NCBI RefSeq assembly: GCF_014651835.1 | Contig: NZ_BMXQ01000001.1 | Coordinates: 62,001 to 126,000 of the forward strand | Direction: 5' to 3' | Length of the DNA stretch: 64,000 nucleotides | From: Pigmentiphaga litoralis | GTDB lineage: Bacteria > Pseudomonadota > Gammaproteobacteria > Burkholderiales > Burkholderiaceae_B | Program-made: the position numbers and the translations under genes | The notes under the pieces: model-generated | Told to the model about the DNA's origin: nothing | The model's database searches: none | The model's input: the letters and a program-made list of their open reading frames with translations, nothing else | Shown here: one piece after another, positions 1-8,341 of the stretch | Layout: each line of letters starts with the position of its first letter | Numbering within the stretch: position 1 is the stretch's first letter

Positions 1-1
1 A

Positions 2-1681
2 CGCCAGGCACTGGTCACGGGCGATGTCGACACCAAACTGCCCTTCATTGCGCACAACCGGAAGCTGTTTGCCGAGATCGAAAAGCTGGAGCACAAGTCG
101 CGGCGGCCCGACATCCTGGTCGACGATGAACTGATCTACGCCTTCTACGACCGGCAGATTCCAGCCGACGTGCACCAGTTGGCGACGATGGAAAAGTGGT
201 ACCGGGACCAGACCGCCACGCCCGAGCGCGACAAGTCCAGACTGCTGTTCCTGACGCGTGATGAGTTGATGCGGCATGAAGCCGCGGGGGTGACCACCGA
301 AGTCTTCCCCAAGATGCTGGCCTTGCATGGCATCGACATGGCACTCGATTACCACTTCGAGCCCGGCTCGCCGCGCGATGGCGTGACGCTGTCGGTGCCG
401 TTGTTCGCGCTCAATCAGCTGGATGCCGCGCGCTGCGAATGGCTGGTGCCCGGCATGCTCAAGGAAAAGGTGCACCTGCTTCTGAAGTCCCTGCCGCAGA
501 AGCTGCGCCGGCATTGCGTGCCGTTGCCGGAATATGCGGCGGGCTTTTTCGATCGTTGGTTCGAGGTGGCCGCCAAGCCGGATCGCGGCCTGATCGAGAC
601 CCTGATTGCCGACGTGCGTGAGCAGAAAACCATCCAGCTGGCGCCGCCGGACTTCAAGCTCGAGACGCTGCCGGCTCACCTGTTCATGAACTTTCGCGTG
701 GTCGACGAGAACGGCCGCATGCTGTCCATGAGCCGCAACCTGGCGCAGCTCAAAGGCGAACTTGGACGCGAGGCGCAGGCCACTTTCCAGCAGGTGGCGT
801 CGCGCGACAAGCAGGTGGCGCAGGCCTTGGCGCACGAAAACCTGACCGACTGGACCTTTGGTCCCTTGCCCGAACTGCTCGAGATCAAACGCGGCGGCGT
901 GTCGGTGATCGGCTACCCGGCGCTGGTGGACAAGGGCACGTCGTGCGACCTGGACGTCTTCGACGACCCGGCCGAGGCGCTGCGTCATCACCGTGCGGGT
1001 CTGCTGCGCCTGTTCCGCCTGCAGCTCAAAGAGCAGGTCAAGTTCCTGGAAAAGAATCTGAACGGGCTGACGCAAATGAGCATGTTGTATTTGCCGCTCG
1101 GGACGCAGGAAGAACTGCGCGACCAGATCATCGACACGGCCCTGGCGCAGGCTTGCCTGGGCGACCCCTGGCCGACCGACGCGGCGACGTTCACCGCGCG
1201 CCGCAACGAAGGCAAGGGCAGGCTGGGCCTGCTGGCGCAGGAAATCGCGCGGCTGGTGTCAACGATCCTGACCGAGTGGGCGGCCGTCATGCGCAAGCTG
1301 CCGCAGGCGCGGGGGCACGCCGCGTCATACGCCGACATCGAGCAGCAGATGCGCGCGCTGATGCCGAAATGGTTCGTACGCGAAACGCCCTACACGCAAT
1401 TGGTCCACTATCCGCGCTACATGAAGGCGGCGCAGGCGCGCGTGGACAAACTGCGCGCCGATCCGGGCCGCGATGCCAAGCTGCTGGGCGAACTGAGCCA
1501 GTTGCTGACCCCCTATCAACGCGCCAAGGCCGCGCGCAAAGGCGTCGACGACGCACGTCTGGACGAATTCCGCTGGATGACCGAAGAACTGCGCGTCGCC
1601 CTCTTCGCCCAGGAACTGCGCACCCCCATGCCCGTATCGGTCAAGCGCCTGCAGAAGGCCTGGGAGGCGATTCAACGTTGA
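2..1681 (+). CDS. hrpA: ATP-dependent RNA helicase HrpA, C-terminal part (5' end outside window)
   Basis: The reading frame is open from base 2 and runs to TGA at 1679-1681, giving about 559 residues of a protein usually near 1300. The helicase core lies upstream of the window. Visible are the stretch around LEHKSRRPDILVDDE and FYDRQIP and a long C-terminal domain (DUF3418 type) ending in basic helices, both characteristic of HrpA DEAH-box helicases. HrpA acts in the cytoplasm on RNA and on stalled ribosomes. An internal ATG at 170 is not the true start because homology continues upstream of it. No motor motifs can be checked here. Confidence 0.93.
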   Translation, partial: RQALVTGDVDTKLPFIAHNRKLFAEIEKLEHKSRRPDILVDDELIYAFYDRQIPADVHQLATMEKWYRDQTATPERDKSRLLFLTRDELMRHEAAGVTTEVFPKMLALHGIDMALDYHFEPGSPRDGVTLSVPLFALNQLDAARCEWLVPGMLKEKVHLLLKSLPQKLRRHCVPLPEYAAGFFDRWFEVAAKPDRGLIETLIADVREQKTIQLAPPDFKLETLPAHLFMNFRVVDENGRMLSMSRNLAQLKGELGREAQATFQQVASRDKQVAQALAHENLTDWTFGPLPELLEIKRGGVSVIGYPALVDKGTSCDLDVFDDPAEALRHHRAGLLRLFRLQLKEQVKFLEKNLNGLTQMSMLYLPLGTQEELRDQIIDTALAQACLGDPWPTDAATFTARRNEGKGRLGLLAQEIARLVSTILTEWAAVMRKLPQARGHAASYADIEQQMRALMPKWFVRETPYTQLVHYPRYMKAAQARVDKLRADPGRDAKLLGELSQLLTPYQRAKAARKGVDDARLDEFRWMTEELRVALFAQELRTPMPVSVKRLQKAWEAIQR

Positions 1682-1715
1682 TCGTGAGTTGCGGTGTTTG
1701 CCTAGGAGGGAAATC

Positions 1716-2114
1716 TCAGCCCAGCAGCGATTGCCTCAATCGCGGTGCAGCTGGCGCCACGTCGGCGCTCTGTGGATCCGCCAGGATCGCTTCGATCATC
1801 CGCTCCAGGTGCCCGATGTGCGGCAGCATCGGCCCGTAGAACCGGGTGCGCGTCGCATCCTGGATCAGCAGGGTAGGGAAGTCTTCGATGTCGTCGTCAT
1901 CCAGCAATTCAGGATGTGTCTCGACGTCCACCCACACGAACGCATGCTGCGGCAGGGCGGCAGCCAGATCGGCAAAGCGCGGCAAGTACTCGCGGCAGGT
2001 TCCGCACCATTCGGCACACAGGCACGCAACAAGCAACGAGTCCGGGCGTGAAAGCGTTTCGGCAATCAGGCTGGCATCGGTGTCGGGCAGGTAAACGGTC
2101 GCGGAAGCGGTCAT
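1716..2114 (-). CDS. Thioredoxin family protein
   Basis: A 132-residue thioredoxin-like protein with the redox motif WCGTC (Cys37 and Cys40 from the chosen start), preceded by the beta strand LLVACLCAE and followed by a cis-Pro-type loop at DFPTLL. The family reduces or oxidises disulfides or acts as a redox sensor. No signal peptide is seen, so it is probably cytoplasmic. An upstream in-frame ATG at 2171 would add 19 residues without homology, so I take the start at 2114. The gene is convergent with hrpA and divergent from the EI24 gene. An extra Cys pair (ACLC) just before the active site is unusual. The substrate is unknown. Confidence 0.8.
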   Translation of the reverse strand: MTASATVYLPDTDASLIAETLSRPDSLLVACLCAEWCGTCREYLPRFADLAAALPQHAFVWVDVETHPELLDDDDIEDFPTLLIQDATRTRFYGPMLPHIGHLERMIEAILADPQSADVAPAAPRLRQSLLG

Positions 2115-2209
2115 CGGCAAGGTAACGGAACGGTACGTTTCTCCACCTATTATGCCTGTGCAGTGCGGCATACTGACATTCCCTTGATACGCCTGGATGT
2201 CTTCGCCCT

Positions 2210-2995
2210 ATGAGCACTCCCCCCAACGCGTTGCCCGTGGTCACGCGGTCGGCCGGCTTCGAAGGCGTCGGTCGCGCACTCGGTCGTGCCGTGATCTCGC
2301 AGTTCCGCGGGCCCATGCTGATGGCCTTGCTGCTGCCGTTTGCGGTGGCCCTGATCGGCGCGATCGTGCTGATCTGGCTGTTCTGGACGCCGCTCAGCGA
2401 ATGGCTGCAGATCACGCTGTTCCAATGGTCTGTCGTGAACCAGCTCGACACCACCTTGATGGCCCTGGGGCTGGCGTCGCTCAAGCTGTGGTTGATTCCC
2501 GTGGCCGCCACGTTGATCCTGCTGCCGCTGTCGGGGATCCTGGGCCTGGTGACGGCGGCAGTGTTCATCATGCCGCTGGTGCTTCGCCACCTGAGCGAAC
2601 GCGACTATCCCGATGTGCGCCGCGAAGGGGGCAACGCCCTGGTCGCCAGCGTCTGGAATGCGCTGTGGGTCACGGTGGTGTTCGTGCTCGGCTGGTTCTT
2701 TACGCTGCCGCTGTGGCTGCTGCCGCCGCTGGCTGTCGTGCTGCCGATTTTCTGGTGGGCATTCGCTTTCACGCGCATGCTGCGGCTCGACGCGCTGGCC
2801 GATCATGCATCGCCGCAAGAGCGTAAGATTCTGCAGGCGCGACACAACAAAGGGTTCTGGGCGCTCGGCACGATTTGCGCGCTGATCAACCTGCTCCCGC
2901 CTGCGTGGTTTTTACTGCCGGTCCTTTCGGCGCTCATGTTTTCGCACTTTGGCCTCGAGGCGCTGCGTCGTCTGCGCAGCGAAACACAACCATGA
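2210..2995 (+). CDS. EI24 domain-containing integral membrane protein
   Basis: A 261-residue polytopic membrane protein with about five or six hydrophobic segments (near residues 34-62, 80-104, 106-128, 150-188 and 218-245) and the soluble loop LSERDYPDVRREGGN typical of the EI24/CysZ-like family. Family members are poorly characterised; CysZ relatives transport sulfate, but nothing here shows that activity. The stop overlaps the next gene's ATG by four bases (ATGA), so the two are translationally coupled. I infer a two-gene operon with the molybdopterin-binding protein. Confidence 0.78.
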   Translation: MSTPPNALPVVTRSAGFEGVGRALGRAVISQFRGPMLMALLLPFAVALIGAIVLIWLFWTPLSEWLQITLFQWSVVNQLDTTLMALGLASLKLWLIPVAATLILLPLSGILGLVTAAVFIMPLVLRHLSERDYPDVRREGGNALVASVWNALWVTVVFVLGWFFTLPLWLLPPLAVVLPIFWWAFAFTRMLRLDALADHASPQERKILQARHNKGFWALGTICALINLLPPAWFLLPVLSALMFSHFGLEALRRLRSETQP

Positions 2996-3801
2996 CACAC
3001 CCATCATCGCCCACTCAACGTCAGATCGGGCTTTTCATCATCGGTGACGAGATCCTGTCGGGCCGTCGCCAGGACCGGCACTTTGCCAAGGTCGTCGAAC
3101 TTCTCAGCGCCCGCGGGCTGCAGCTGTCATGGGCGCAGTTCATCGGCGATGACCGCGAAAAGCTGGTCGACGCGTATCGCCGCAGCCTGGCAAGCGACGA
3201 CATCGTGTTCTCATGCGGCGGCATCGGCGCGACTCCCGACGACCACACACGTCAGGCCGTGGCCGCCGCGCTGGGCGTCGACACCGTGCTGCACCCCGAA
3301 GCCGCCGACCTGATTGGCCAGCGCATGGCCGAGACGGCCGCGCAGGGCAAAGGCAGCGCCGACATGACGACTCCGGAAAACCGGCAGCGGCTGCGCATGG
3401 GCGAGTTTCCCCAGGGCGCCGAGATCGTGCCGAATCCGTACAACAAGATTCCCGGCTTCTTCATTCACGACCACACCTTCGTGCCGGGCTTTCCCGTCAT
3501 GGCCTGGCCGATGATCGAATGGACGCTGGACAACCGCTATGCCGACCTGCACCACAAGGTGCCGCACGTCGAACATTCCTTCCTGGTGTTCGAATTGGCC
3601 GAATCCACCATCACGCCCGTGATGGAAGCGCTGGAACTGCGCTGGCCCGGCATCAAGGCGTTCAGCCTGCCCAGCATGGGCGGGGCAGGGCGCAATCACA
3701 TCGAGCTGGGTGTGAAGGGCGAGCCCGAACAGGCCGCCGTAGCGCTGGAATTTCTGAAGGACGAAGCCAGGCGTTTGGGCGGAACGTTCGGCGCGGCGTA
3801 A
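2992..3801 (+). CDS. Competence/damage-inducible protein A-like, molybdopterin-binding domain protein
   Basis: A 269-residue protein of the MoCF-biosynthesis/CinA N-terminal family. The motif IGDEILSGRRQDRH is the classic CinA-type start of the domain, and SCGGIGATPDDHT is the nucleotide/pterin-binding loop. It lacks the C-terminal PncC-type nicotinamide-nucleotide amidase domain of full CinA, so it is the short stand-alone form. The start at 2992 is fixed by the four-base overlap with the EI24 gene; a longer frame beginning at 2875 runs inside that gene and is rejected. Its precise substrate is not known. Confidence 0.85.
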   Translation: MTHPSSPTQRQIGLFIIGDEILSGRRQDRHFAKVVELLSARGLQLSWAQFIGDDREKLVDAYRRSLASDDIVFSCGGIGATPDDHTRQAVAAALGVDTVLHPEAADLIGQRMAETAAQGKGSADMTTPENRQRLRMGEFPQGAEIVPNPYNKIPGFFIHDHTFVPGFPVMAWPMIEWTLDNRYADLHHKVPHVEHSFLVFELAESTITPVMEALELRWPGIKAFSLPSMGGAGRNHIELGVKGEPEQAAVALEFLKDEARRLGGTFGAA

Positions 3802-3842
3802 CTGAAGCGCGATCTTGCGATCGTGCACTACCGTCTGCACAA

Positions 3843-3874
3843 AAAGAAAATCCCGCCGTAGCGGGATTTTCTTT
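3843..3874. terminator. Bidirectional intrinsic terminator
   Basis: A 14-bp perfect stem (3843-3856 with 3861-3874, loop CGTA) has an A-rich left flank and a T-rich right flank. It can therefore end both the rightward CinA-like gene and the leftward phasin gene that converge on it. Confidence 0.88.
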
Positions 3875-3928
3875 GTTCCTGCGTGCAATGGGTCAATCCC
3901 CTAAAGCACGCAGTTCCTGTCGCGGCAA

Positions 3929-4507
3929 TTACGCTGCGGACGTAGCGGCCTTGCGGACGCGCGACGTGCGGGCAGCCGTATCGCTGGCAGCCTTGAACGT
4001 GGCGTTGGTCGCGGCAGTCATGTTCGACTCGGCAACTTCGGCGGCCTGCTTGGCAGCCTTGCTGACCGAATCATAGGCCGACGTGGCGGTAGCCAGCGAC
4101 GACTTGATCATGGCGATGGCGCTTTCCGAACCGGCCGGGGCCGACTTGGACATCTGGTCGACGACGTCGATCATCTGTTGTTGCTGGGCGGCCACCTGGG
4201 CTTCGCTCAGCTTGGCGAATTCGCTTTGGACGCCAGCCATGATGTCATAGACATGCTTGCTGTAGGCCAGGGCCTTTTCGGCGTTCGGCTGGGCGAGCGA
4301 GGCGGTGAAGGCCATGGCTTCCTGGCCATCCTTCAGTTCGAACGCTTCCTGTGCCTTGATCGACATTTCGTCGAGCGTTGCCTTGGCAACCTTCACGTGC
4401 AGGTCGACCAGCTTCTCGAAGCCGGCGAAGGCGGTGTTGTTGGCGACCAGGAAAGCATCGAAAAGGGCTTTCTGGCTGGCGAGGGCGCGTTCTGGGGTAG
4501 CGGACAT
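3929..4507 (-). CDS. phaP: Phasin family protein (PHA granule-associated)
   Basis: A 192-residue, Ala/Lys/Glu-rich, all-helical protein. ALFDAFLVANNTAFAGFEKLVDLHVKVAKATLDE is the N-terminal part of the phasin domain, and the C-terminus is an Ala-rich basic tail (TSRVRKAATSAA). Phasins coat polyhydroxyalkanoate granules in the cytoplasm and control their size and number. The ATG at 4507 is chosen because AGGAG lies eight bases upstream; the frame continues further but without homology. The promoter side carries two dyads (4595-4613 and 4648-4662) that could bind a PhaR-type repressor. The gene stands alone. Confidence 0.88.
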   Translation of the reverse strand: MSATPERALASQKALFDAFLVANNTAFAGFEKLVDLHVKVAKATLDEMSIKAQEAFELKDGQEAMAFTASLAQPNAEKALAYSKHVYDIMAGVQSEFAKLSEAQVAAQQQQMIDVVDQMSKSAPAGSESAIAMIKSSLATATSAYDSVSKAAKQAAEVAESNMTAATNATFKAASDTAARTSRVRKAATSAA

Positions 4508-4583
4508 GGTGACTCCTGGGTCGGTCGTGGATTTCAGAGATCGGTCATGAGAGCATCCGGTCGTCCCGAAAATCCCCGATCTA

Positions 4584-4613
4584 CATATATTGGTGGTCAC
4601 GCTCTCAGTGACC
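4584..4613 (-). promoter_or_regulatory. Putative phasin promoter with operator-like inverted repeat
   Basis: On the minus strand a TATATG hexamer (4589-4584) lies upstream of the phasin start. Directly behind it, in the -10/-35 spacer zone, is a perfect inverted repeat GGTCAC-N7-GTGACC (4595-4613). No good -35 hexamer is visible, which fits a regulated promoter. Which factor binds is inference. Confidence 0.4.
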
Positions 4614-4647
4614 GCGTTGCCTGCTTCATCCTGGCCTGAACCAGTAA

Positions 4648-4662
4648 TGTTGCAATGCACAA
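4648..4662. promoter_or_regulatory. TGC-rich near-palindrome upstream of phasin gene
   Basis: TGTTGCAATGCACAA is an imperfect dyad built on TGCAATGCA, about 140 bases upstream of the phasin start. PhaR repressors of PHA genes bind TGC/GCA-type dyads, so this is a reasonable but unproven PhaR site. Confidence 0.3.
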
Positions 4663-4933
4663 TACGCATTTTAGGGACGCCAACCACCATGTCAAGGGTG
4701 GGTCCGCCCGCTCCCGGCAATAGCTACAAGGTTGCCGACGCCCGGTCAGCGCGCTTGTCCCAGGGAGACACCGCCCTGCGGCGCAACGCGGCGCGCAAAA
4801 ACTTTTTTTTCACGCCGTGTGAATTTTATGTTGCATCGCCAGAGATCGGGCGATTCAGCTGCCGTTCAGCCTGGCACGACAGTTCGGCGCGGCCACCGTT
4901 ACACTCTCGGCTCCTTGTCGCCTGAGGTCCGCC

Positions 4934-5794
4934 GTGGCCGATACGCTGCTGTCCCGCCTGGTTTCTCCTTTCTTCGTCCTGACGTGGAGCACCGGTTTCG
5001 TCGTCGCGCGTTTCGGGCTGCCCTACGCCGAGCCCGCCACTTTCCTGGCGCTGCGATTCATCGGCGTGCTGATCATCATGGCCCCGCTGGCGCTGCTGGC
5101 CCGCAGCGCGTGGCCGTCGCGGCGGCAGGGCCTGCACATGGCGGTGGCGGGGATCCTGCTGCAGGCGGGCTATCTGGGCGGGGTGTGGGCAGCCATCAAG
5201 CTTGGGATGGGTGCGGGCCTGGCGGCGCTGATTGTCGGCATGCAGCCCGTGCTGACCGCGGTGCTGGGGCAGTGGCTGGGCGACCGGCCCAATGCCCGCC
5301 AGTGGGCCGGCCTGGCCCTGGGGCTGGTCGGCGTCGGCATGGTCGTCGGCAACCGGCTTGGCAACGAGCTGACGCCGGTCAGCCTGTCGTGGGCGATTCT
5401 GGGGCTGCTGTCGATCACGGCCGGCACGATCTACCAGCGCCGCTTTTGCCCGGCGATCGATCTTCGGGTCGGCAGCGCGCTGCAGTTCGGCGCCGCGCTG
5501 GTGGTGACCTTGCCCTTCGCCTTCCTGTTCGAAACGCGCGACGTCATGTGGACGCCGCAGTTCATTGGCGCGTTGGCCTGGTCGGTGCTTGCCCTGTCGA
5601 TCGGCAGTGTGTCACTGCTCTTTCTGCTGATTCGTCGCGGCGCCGCCACACGGGTCGCCAGCCTCATGTACCTGACCCCGGGCGTGACCGCCGTCATGGC
5701 CTGGCTGCTGTTCCGGGAGGCGCTGACACTGGTGATGATCCTGGGTCTGGTGGTTTCCGCCGTCGGAGTGGCCTGGGCTCAGGGGAAACGATAG
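4934..5794 (+). CDS. EamA/DMT family transporter
   Basis: A 286-residue inner-membrane protein with about ten hydrophobic helices arranged as two EamA repeats (roughly residues 1-135 and 145-284). The repeat signature is seen at PATFLALRFIGVLI and at RVASLMYLTPGVTAVMAWLLF. DMT-superfamily members export amino acids or other metabolites; the substrate cannot be read from sequence. The start is GTG at 4934, in a region without a strong Shine-Dalgarno sequence. The gene appears monocistronic. The 4508-4933 stretch before it holds the phasin control region and no other gene I can support. Confidence 0.85.
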   Translation: MADTLLSRLVSPFFVLTWSTGFVVARFGLPYAEPATFLALRFIGVLIIMAPLALLARSAWPSRRQGLHMAVAGILLQAGYLGGVWAAIKLGMGAGLAALIVGMQPVLTAVLGQWLGDRPNARQWAGLALGLVGVGMVVGNRLGNELTPVSLSWAILGLLSITAGTIYQRRFCPAIDLRVGSALQFGAALVVTLPFAFLFETRDVMWTPQFIGALAWSVLALSIGSVSLLFLLIRRGAATRVASLMYLTPGVTAVMAWLLFREALTLVMILGLVVSAVGVAWAQGKR

Positions 5795-5897
5795 TGTTCA
5801 GCCAGCCGTCAACTACCCTTCCTTTCCCGTAAACTCCCACGCAAGGCTGTAGGCACTACGTGCTCCAGTCAATAAATTCGATAAGCGGAGAAGTGGG

Positions 5898-6893
5898 ATG
5901 ACATTGCGTAGAAAGATGATGTCCGTGGCTGTTGCCTCGGTCATGGCAGCGGGTGTGGCGGCATTGGCGCCTGGGCTGGCAATGGCCCAGAACTATCCGT
6001 CCAAGCCGGTCACGATGATCGTGCCATTTGCCGCAGGCGGCCCGACCGACGTCGTGGCGCGCTCGCTGGCCGAATCCATGCGCAAGACGCTGGGTCAGAC
6101 CATCGTGGTGGAAAACGTCGCCGGCGCCGGCGGCACGATCGGCACGGCGCGCGTGGCCAAGGCCCAGAACGACGGCTACACCTTGCTGTTGATGCACATC
6201 GGCTTTTCGACGGCGCCTGCGCTGTATCGCAAGCTGAGCTACGACGCGGCCAACGACTTCGCCCCGGTGGGCCTGACGGTCGACGTGCCGATGACGATGA
6301 TCGCGCGTGACAACTTTCCGGCAAACAACTTTAACGAGTTCCTGGCCTACGTAAAAGCCAACAGCGCCAAGCTGTCGATGGCCAACGCCGGTATCGGTTC
6401 GGCCTCGCACCTGTGCGGCCTGATCTTCACCAGCACGATCGGCACCGAAGTGCAGACCATTCCGTACAAGGGCACGGCGCCTGCCATGAACGACATCCTG
6501 GGCAAACAGGTGGACTTCATGTGCGATCAGACCACCAACACCACGGGTCAGATCAAGGCCAACAAAGTCAAGGCCTACGCCGTGACCAGCAAGGCGCGCG
6601 TTCCGAGCCTGGCTGACTTGCCGACCATGGACGAATCCGGCCTGAAGGGTTTCGAAGTGGGTATCTGGCACGGCCTGTGGGCGCCCAAGGGCACGCCGCA
6701 GCCAGTGGTCGACAAGGTGCAGGCAGCCCTCAAGGCAGGCCTGGCTGACCCGGCCTTCAAGAACCGCATGACCGAACTCGGCGCGATCGTCCTCGCCGAC
6801 CAGGCCAGCCCGGCTGCGCTCGACAAACACGTCAAGAGCGAGACCGCAAAGTGGGGCGCGATCATCAAGAAAGCCGGCGTCTACGCTGACTGA
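5898..6893 (+). CDS. Bug family periplasmic solute-binding receptor (TctC-like)
   Basis: A 331-residue protein with an N-terminal signal peptide (basic MTLRRK, hydrophobic core, cleavage near AMAQN) followed by the TctC/Bug fold. The opening motif YPSKPVTMIVPFAAGGPTDVVAR and VENVAGAGGTIG are the family's ligand-contact segments. Bug proteins bind carboxylates or other small molecules in the periplasm and either feed a TctAB transporter or act as sensors; very large numbers occur in Bordetella-type genomes. No tctAB genes lie nearby, so this is an orphan receptor. A strong terminator follows directly. Confidence 0.92.
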   Translation: MTLRRKMMSVAVASVMAAGVAALAPGLAMAQNYPSKPVTMIVPFAAGGPTDVVARSLAESMRKTLGQTIVVENVAGAGGTIGTARVAKAQNDGYTLLLMHIGFSTAPALYRKLSYDAANDFAPVGLTVDVPMTMIARDNFPANNFNEFLAYVKANSAKLSMANAGIGSASHLCGLIFTSTIGTEVQTIPYKGTAPAMNDILGKQVDFMCDQTTNTTGQIKANKVKAYAVTSKARVPSLADLPTMDESGLKGFEVGIWHGLWAPKGTPQPVVDKVQAALKAGLADPAFKNRMTELGAIVLADQASPAALDKHVKSETAKWGAIIKKAGVYAD

Positions 6894-6921
6894 TCGCCTT
6901 GATTTGATTGAGGTTTGAACG

Positions 6922-6958
6922 ATGGCGGACCGGGTCCTACCCCGGTCCGCCATTTTTT
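6922..6958 (+). terminator. Intrinsic terminator after Bug receptor
   Basis: A 13-bp perfect GC-rich stem (6922-6934 with 6941-6953), loop TCCTAC, followed by TTTTTT. Confidence 0.92.
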
Positions 6959-7080
6959 CGAGCGCGCCGGGGATCAAGCAAGTTATAAAAATAGCGTTGT
7001 AAGTCGTTCATTTCATGGACAATTCCCGTTCGAAATCTGATAAGCTGCGTCGCCTGGACAGAATCGTTACCGGAGGACAC

Positions 7081-8178
7081 ATGGCGCGCAGTTTGAATCG
7101 GGCTTTCGCAATCGCATTGCTTTGCGCGTCGAGTATTGCGGTCGGCTTGCCGGCCGTTTCCACCGCTGCCACGTCGTCTTCCCAGGCAACGGCAAAGAAG
7201 TCCAAGGCCAAGGCCACGGCAACGCCGGCTTCAAGCAAGGCCAAGGTCGTCGCCAGGAAGAACACGGCCAAGTCGGCCAGCAAGACGGCTGTCGTGGTCA
7301 AGAAGCCGTCCCGTGCCGTGGCGTCCGCCAAGGGCGCTGGTCAGGCCGCCGTCGTCGCCTCCGTGCGCCGCGCGTCCTTCGGCCCCATGTCCTCCCTGGA
7401 CCACGATGAATCGGCCTCTACAGGCCAGCTCTCGCTGCGTTCCAGCACCGCCTTCGTGCAAGACCTGAATTCGTCCGACGTGCTGTTCGCCAAGAACGAC
7501 GCCGCCATCGTGCCGATCGCTTCGATCACCAAGCTCATGACGGCCCTGGTCGTTGTTGACGCCAATCTCGACCTTGAAGAAATGCTCGAGATCACGACCG
7601 AAGACATCGACACGTACAAGAACACCGGCTCGCGCCTGGCCATCGGCACGCGCCTGTCGCGGACCGACATGCTGCACCTGGCGCTGATGTCGTCTGAAAA
7701 CCGCGCCGCCAGCGCCCTCGGCCGCAACTACCCGGGCGGCTTGACTGCGTTCGTGCAGGCCATGAATGCCAAGGCCAGCCTGCTCGGTATGCACGACACG
7801 CGGTATGTCGAGCCCACCGGTCTGTCCAGCAGCAACGTGTCCAGCGCGCGTGACCTGGTCCGCCTGATGCAGACCGCTGCGCAGCGTCCGTTGATCCACG
7901 AATACACCACCAGCACCAGCTACTCGGTCGACGTGCGCGGCCGCACGCAAACCTTCCGCAACACCAATCAGCTGGTCAGCAAGCCCGACTGGGGCATTAC
8001 CGTGTCCAAGACCGGCTTCATCAACGAAGCAGGCCGGTGCCTGGTCATGCTGGCCAACATCGAAGGCCGCCAACTGGCCATCGTGCTGCTCGATTCCGCC
8101 GGCTCCTTCACCCGCACCGCCGACGCCGTTCGTGTGCGTCAGTGGCTGCAACGCGAAGTGGCCCACAACACGCTCTGA
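7081..8178 (+). CDS. pbpG: D-alanyl-D-alanine endopeptidase (PBP7-type, S11 family)
   Basis: A 365-residue penicillin-binding protein of the S11 peptidase family that trims peptidoglycan cross-links in the periplasm. All three catalytic motifs are present: SITK (Ser148, Lys151), SEN (205-207) and KTG (310-312). The N-terminus is a signal peptide ending near residue 30. It is followed by a Lys/Ala/Ser-rich linker (about residues 31-90) that resembles a histone-H1-type tail and is longer than in the E. coli enzyme. The ATG at 7081 has GGAGGA seven bases upstream; the frame extends up to 7015 without homology. A strong terminator follows. Confidence 0.92.
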   Translation: MARSLNRAFAIALLCASSIAVGLPAVSTAATSSSQATAKKSKAKATATPASSKAKVVARKNTAKSASKTAVVVKKPSRAVASAKGAGQAAVVASVRRASFGPMSSLDHDESASTGQLSLRSSTAFVQDLNSSDVLFAKNDAAIVPIASITKLMTALVVVDANLDLEEMLEITTEDIDTYKNTGSRLAIGTRLSRTDMLHLALMSSENRAASALGRNYPGGLTAFVQAMNAKASLLGMHDTRYVEPTGLSSSNVSSARDLVRLMQTAAQRPLIHEYTTSTSYSVDVRGRTQTFRNTNQLVSKPDWGITVSKTGFINEAGRCLVMLANIEGRQLAIVLLDSAGSFTRTADAVRVRQWLQREVAHNTL

Positions 8179-8200
8179 TCCCGGCGATACGGCCTTCTGC

Positions 8201-8238
8201 AAAAAGCCCCGCGGCATGACAGTGCCGCGGGGCTTTTT
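8201..8238. terminator. Bidirectional intrinsic terminator
   Basis: A 16-bp perfect stem (8201-8216 with 8223-8238) with AAAAA on the left and TTTTT on the right lies between the convergent pbpG and IclR genes. Confidence 0.92.
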
Positions 8239-8341
8239 GTTTGTGAGCGGTGATCGGGGGCGCAGGCGTGGCTGCATCGCTTATGGCGGCGCGCGGCGCC
8301 GGGGCGCAGCACGGCCTGCACCCCGCGCGGCCAACGCGCCG

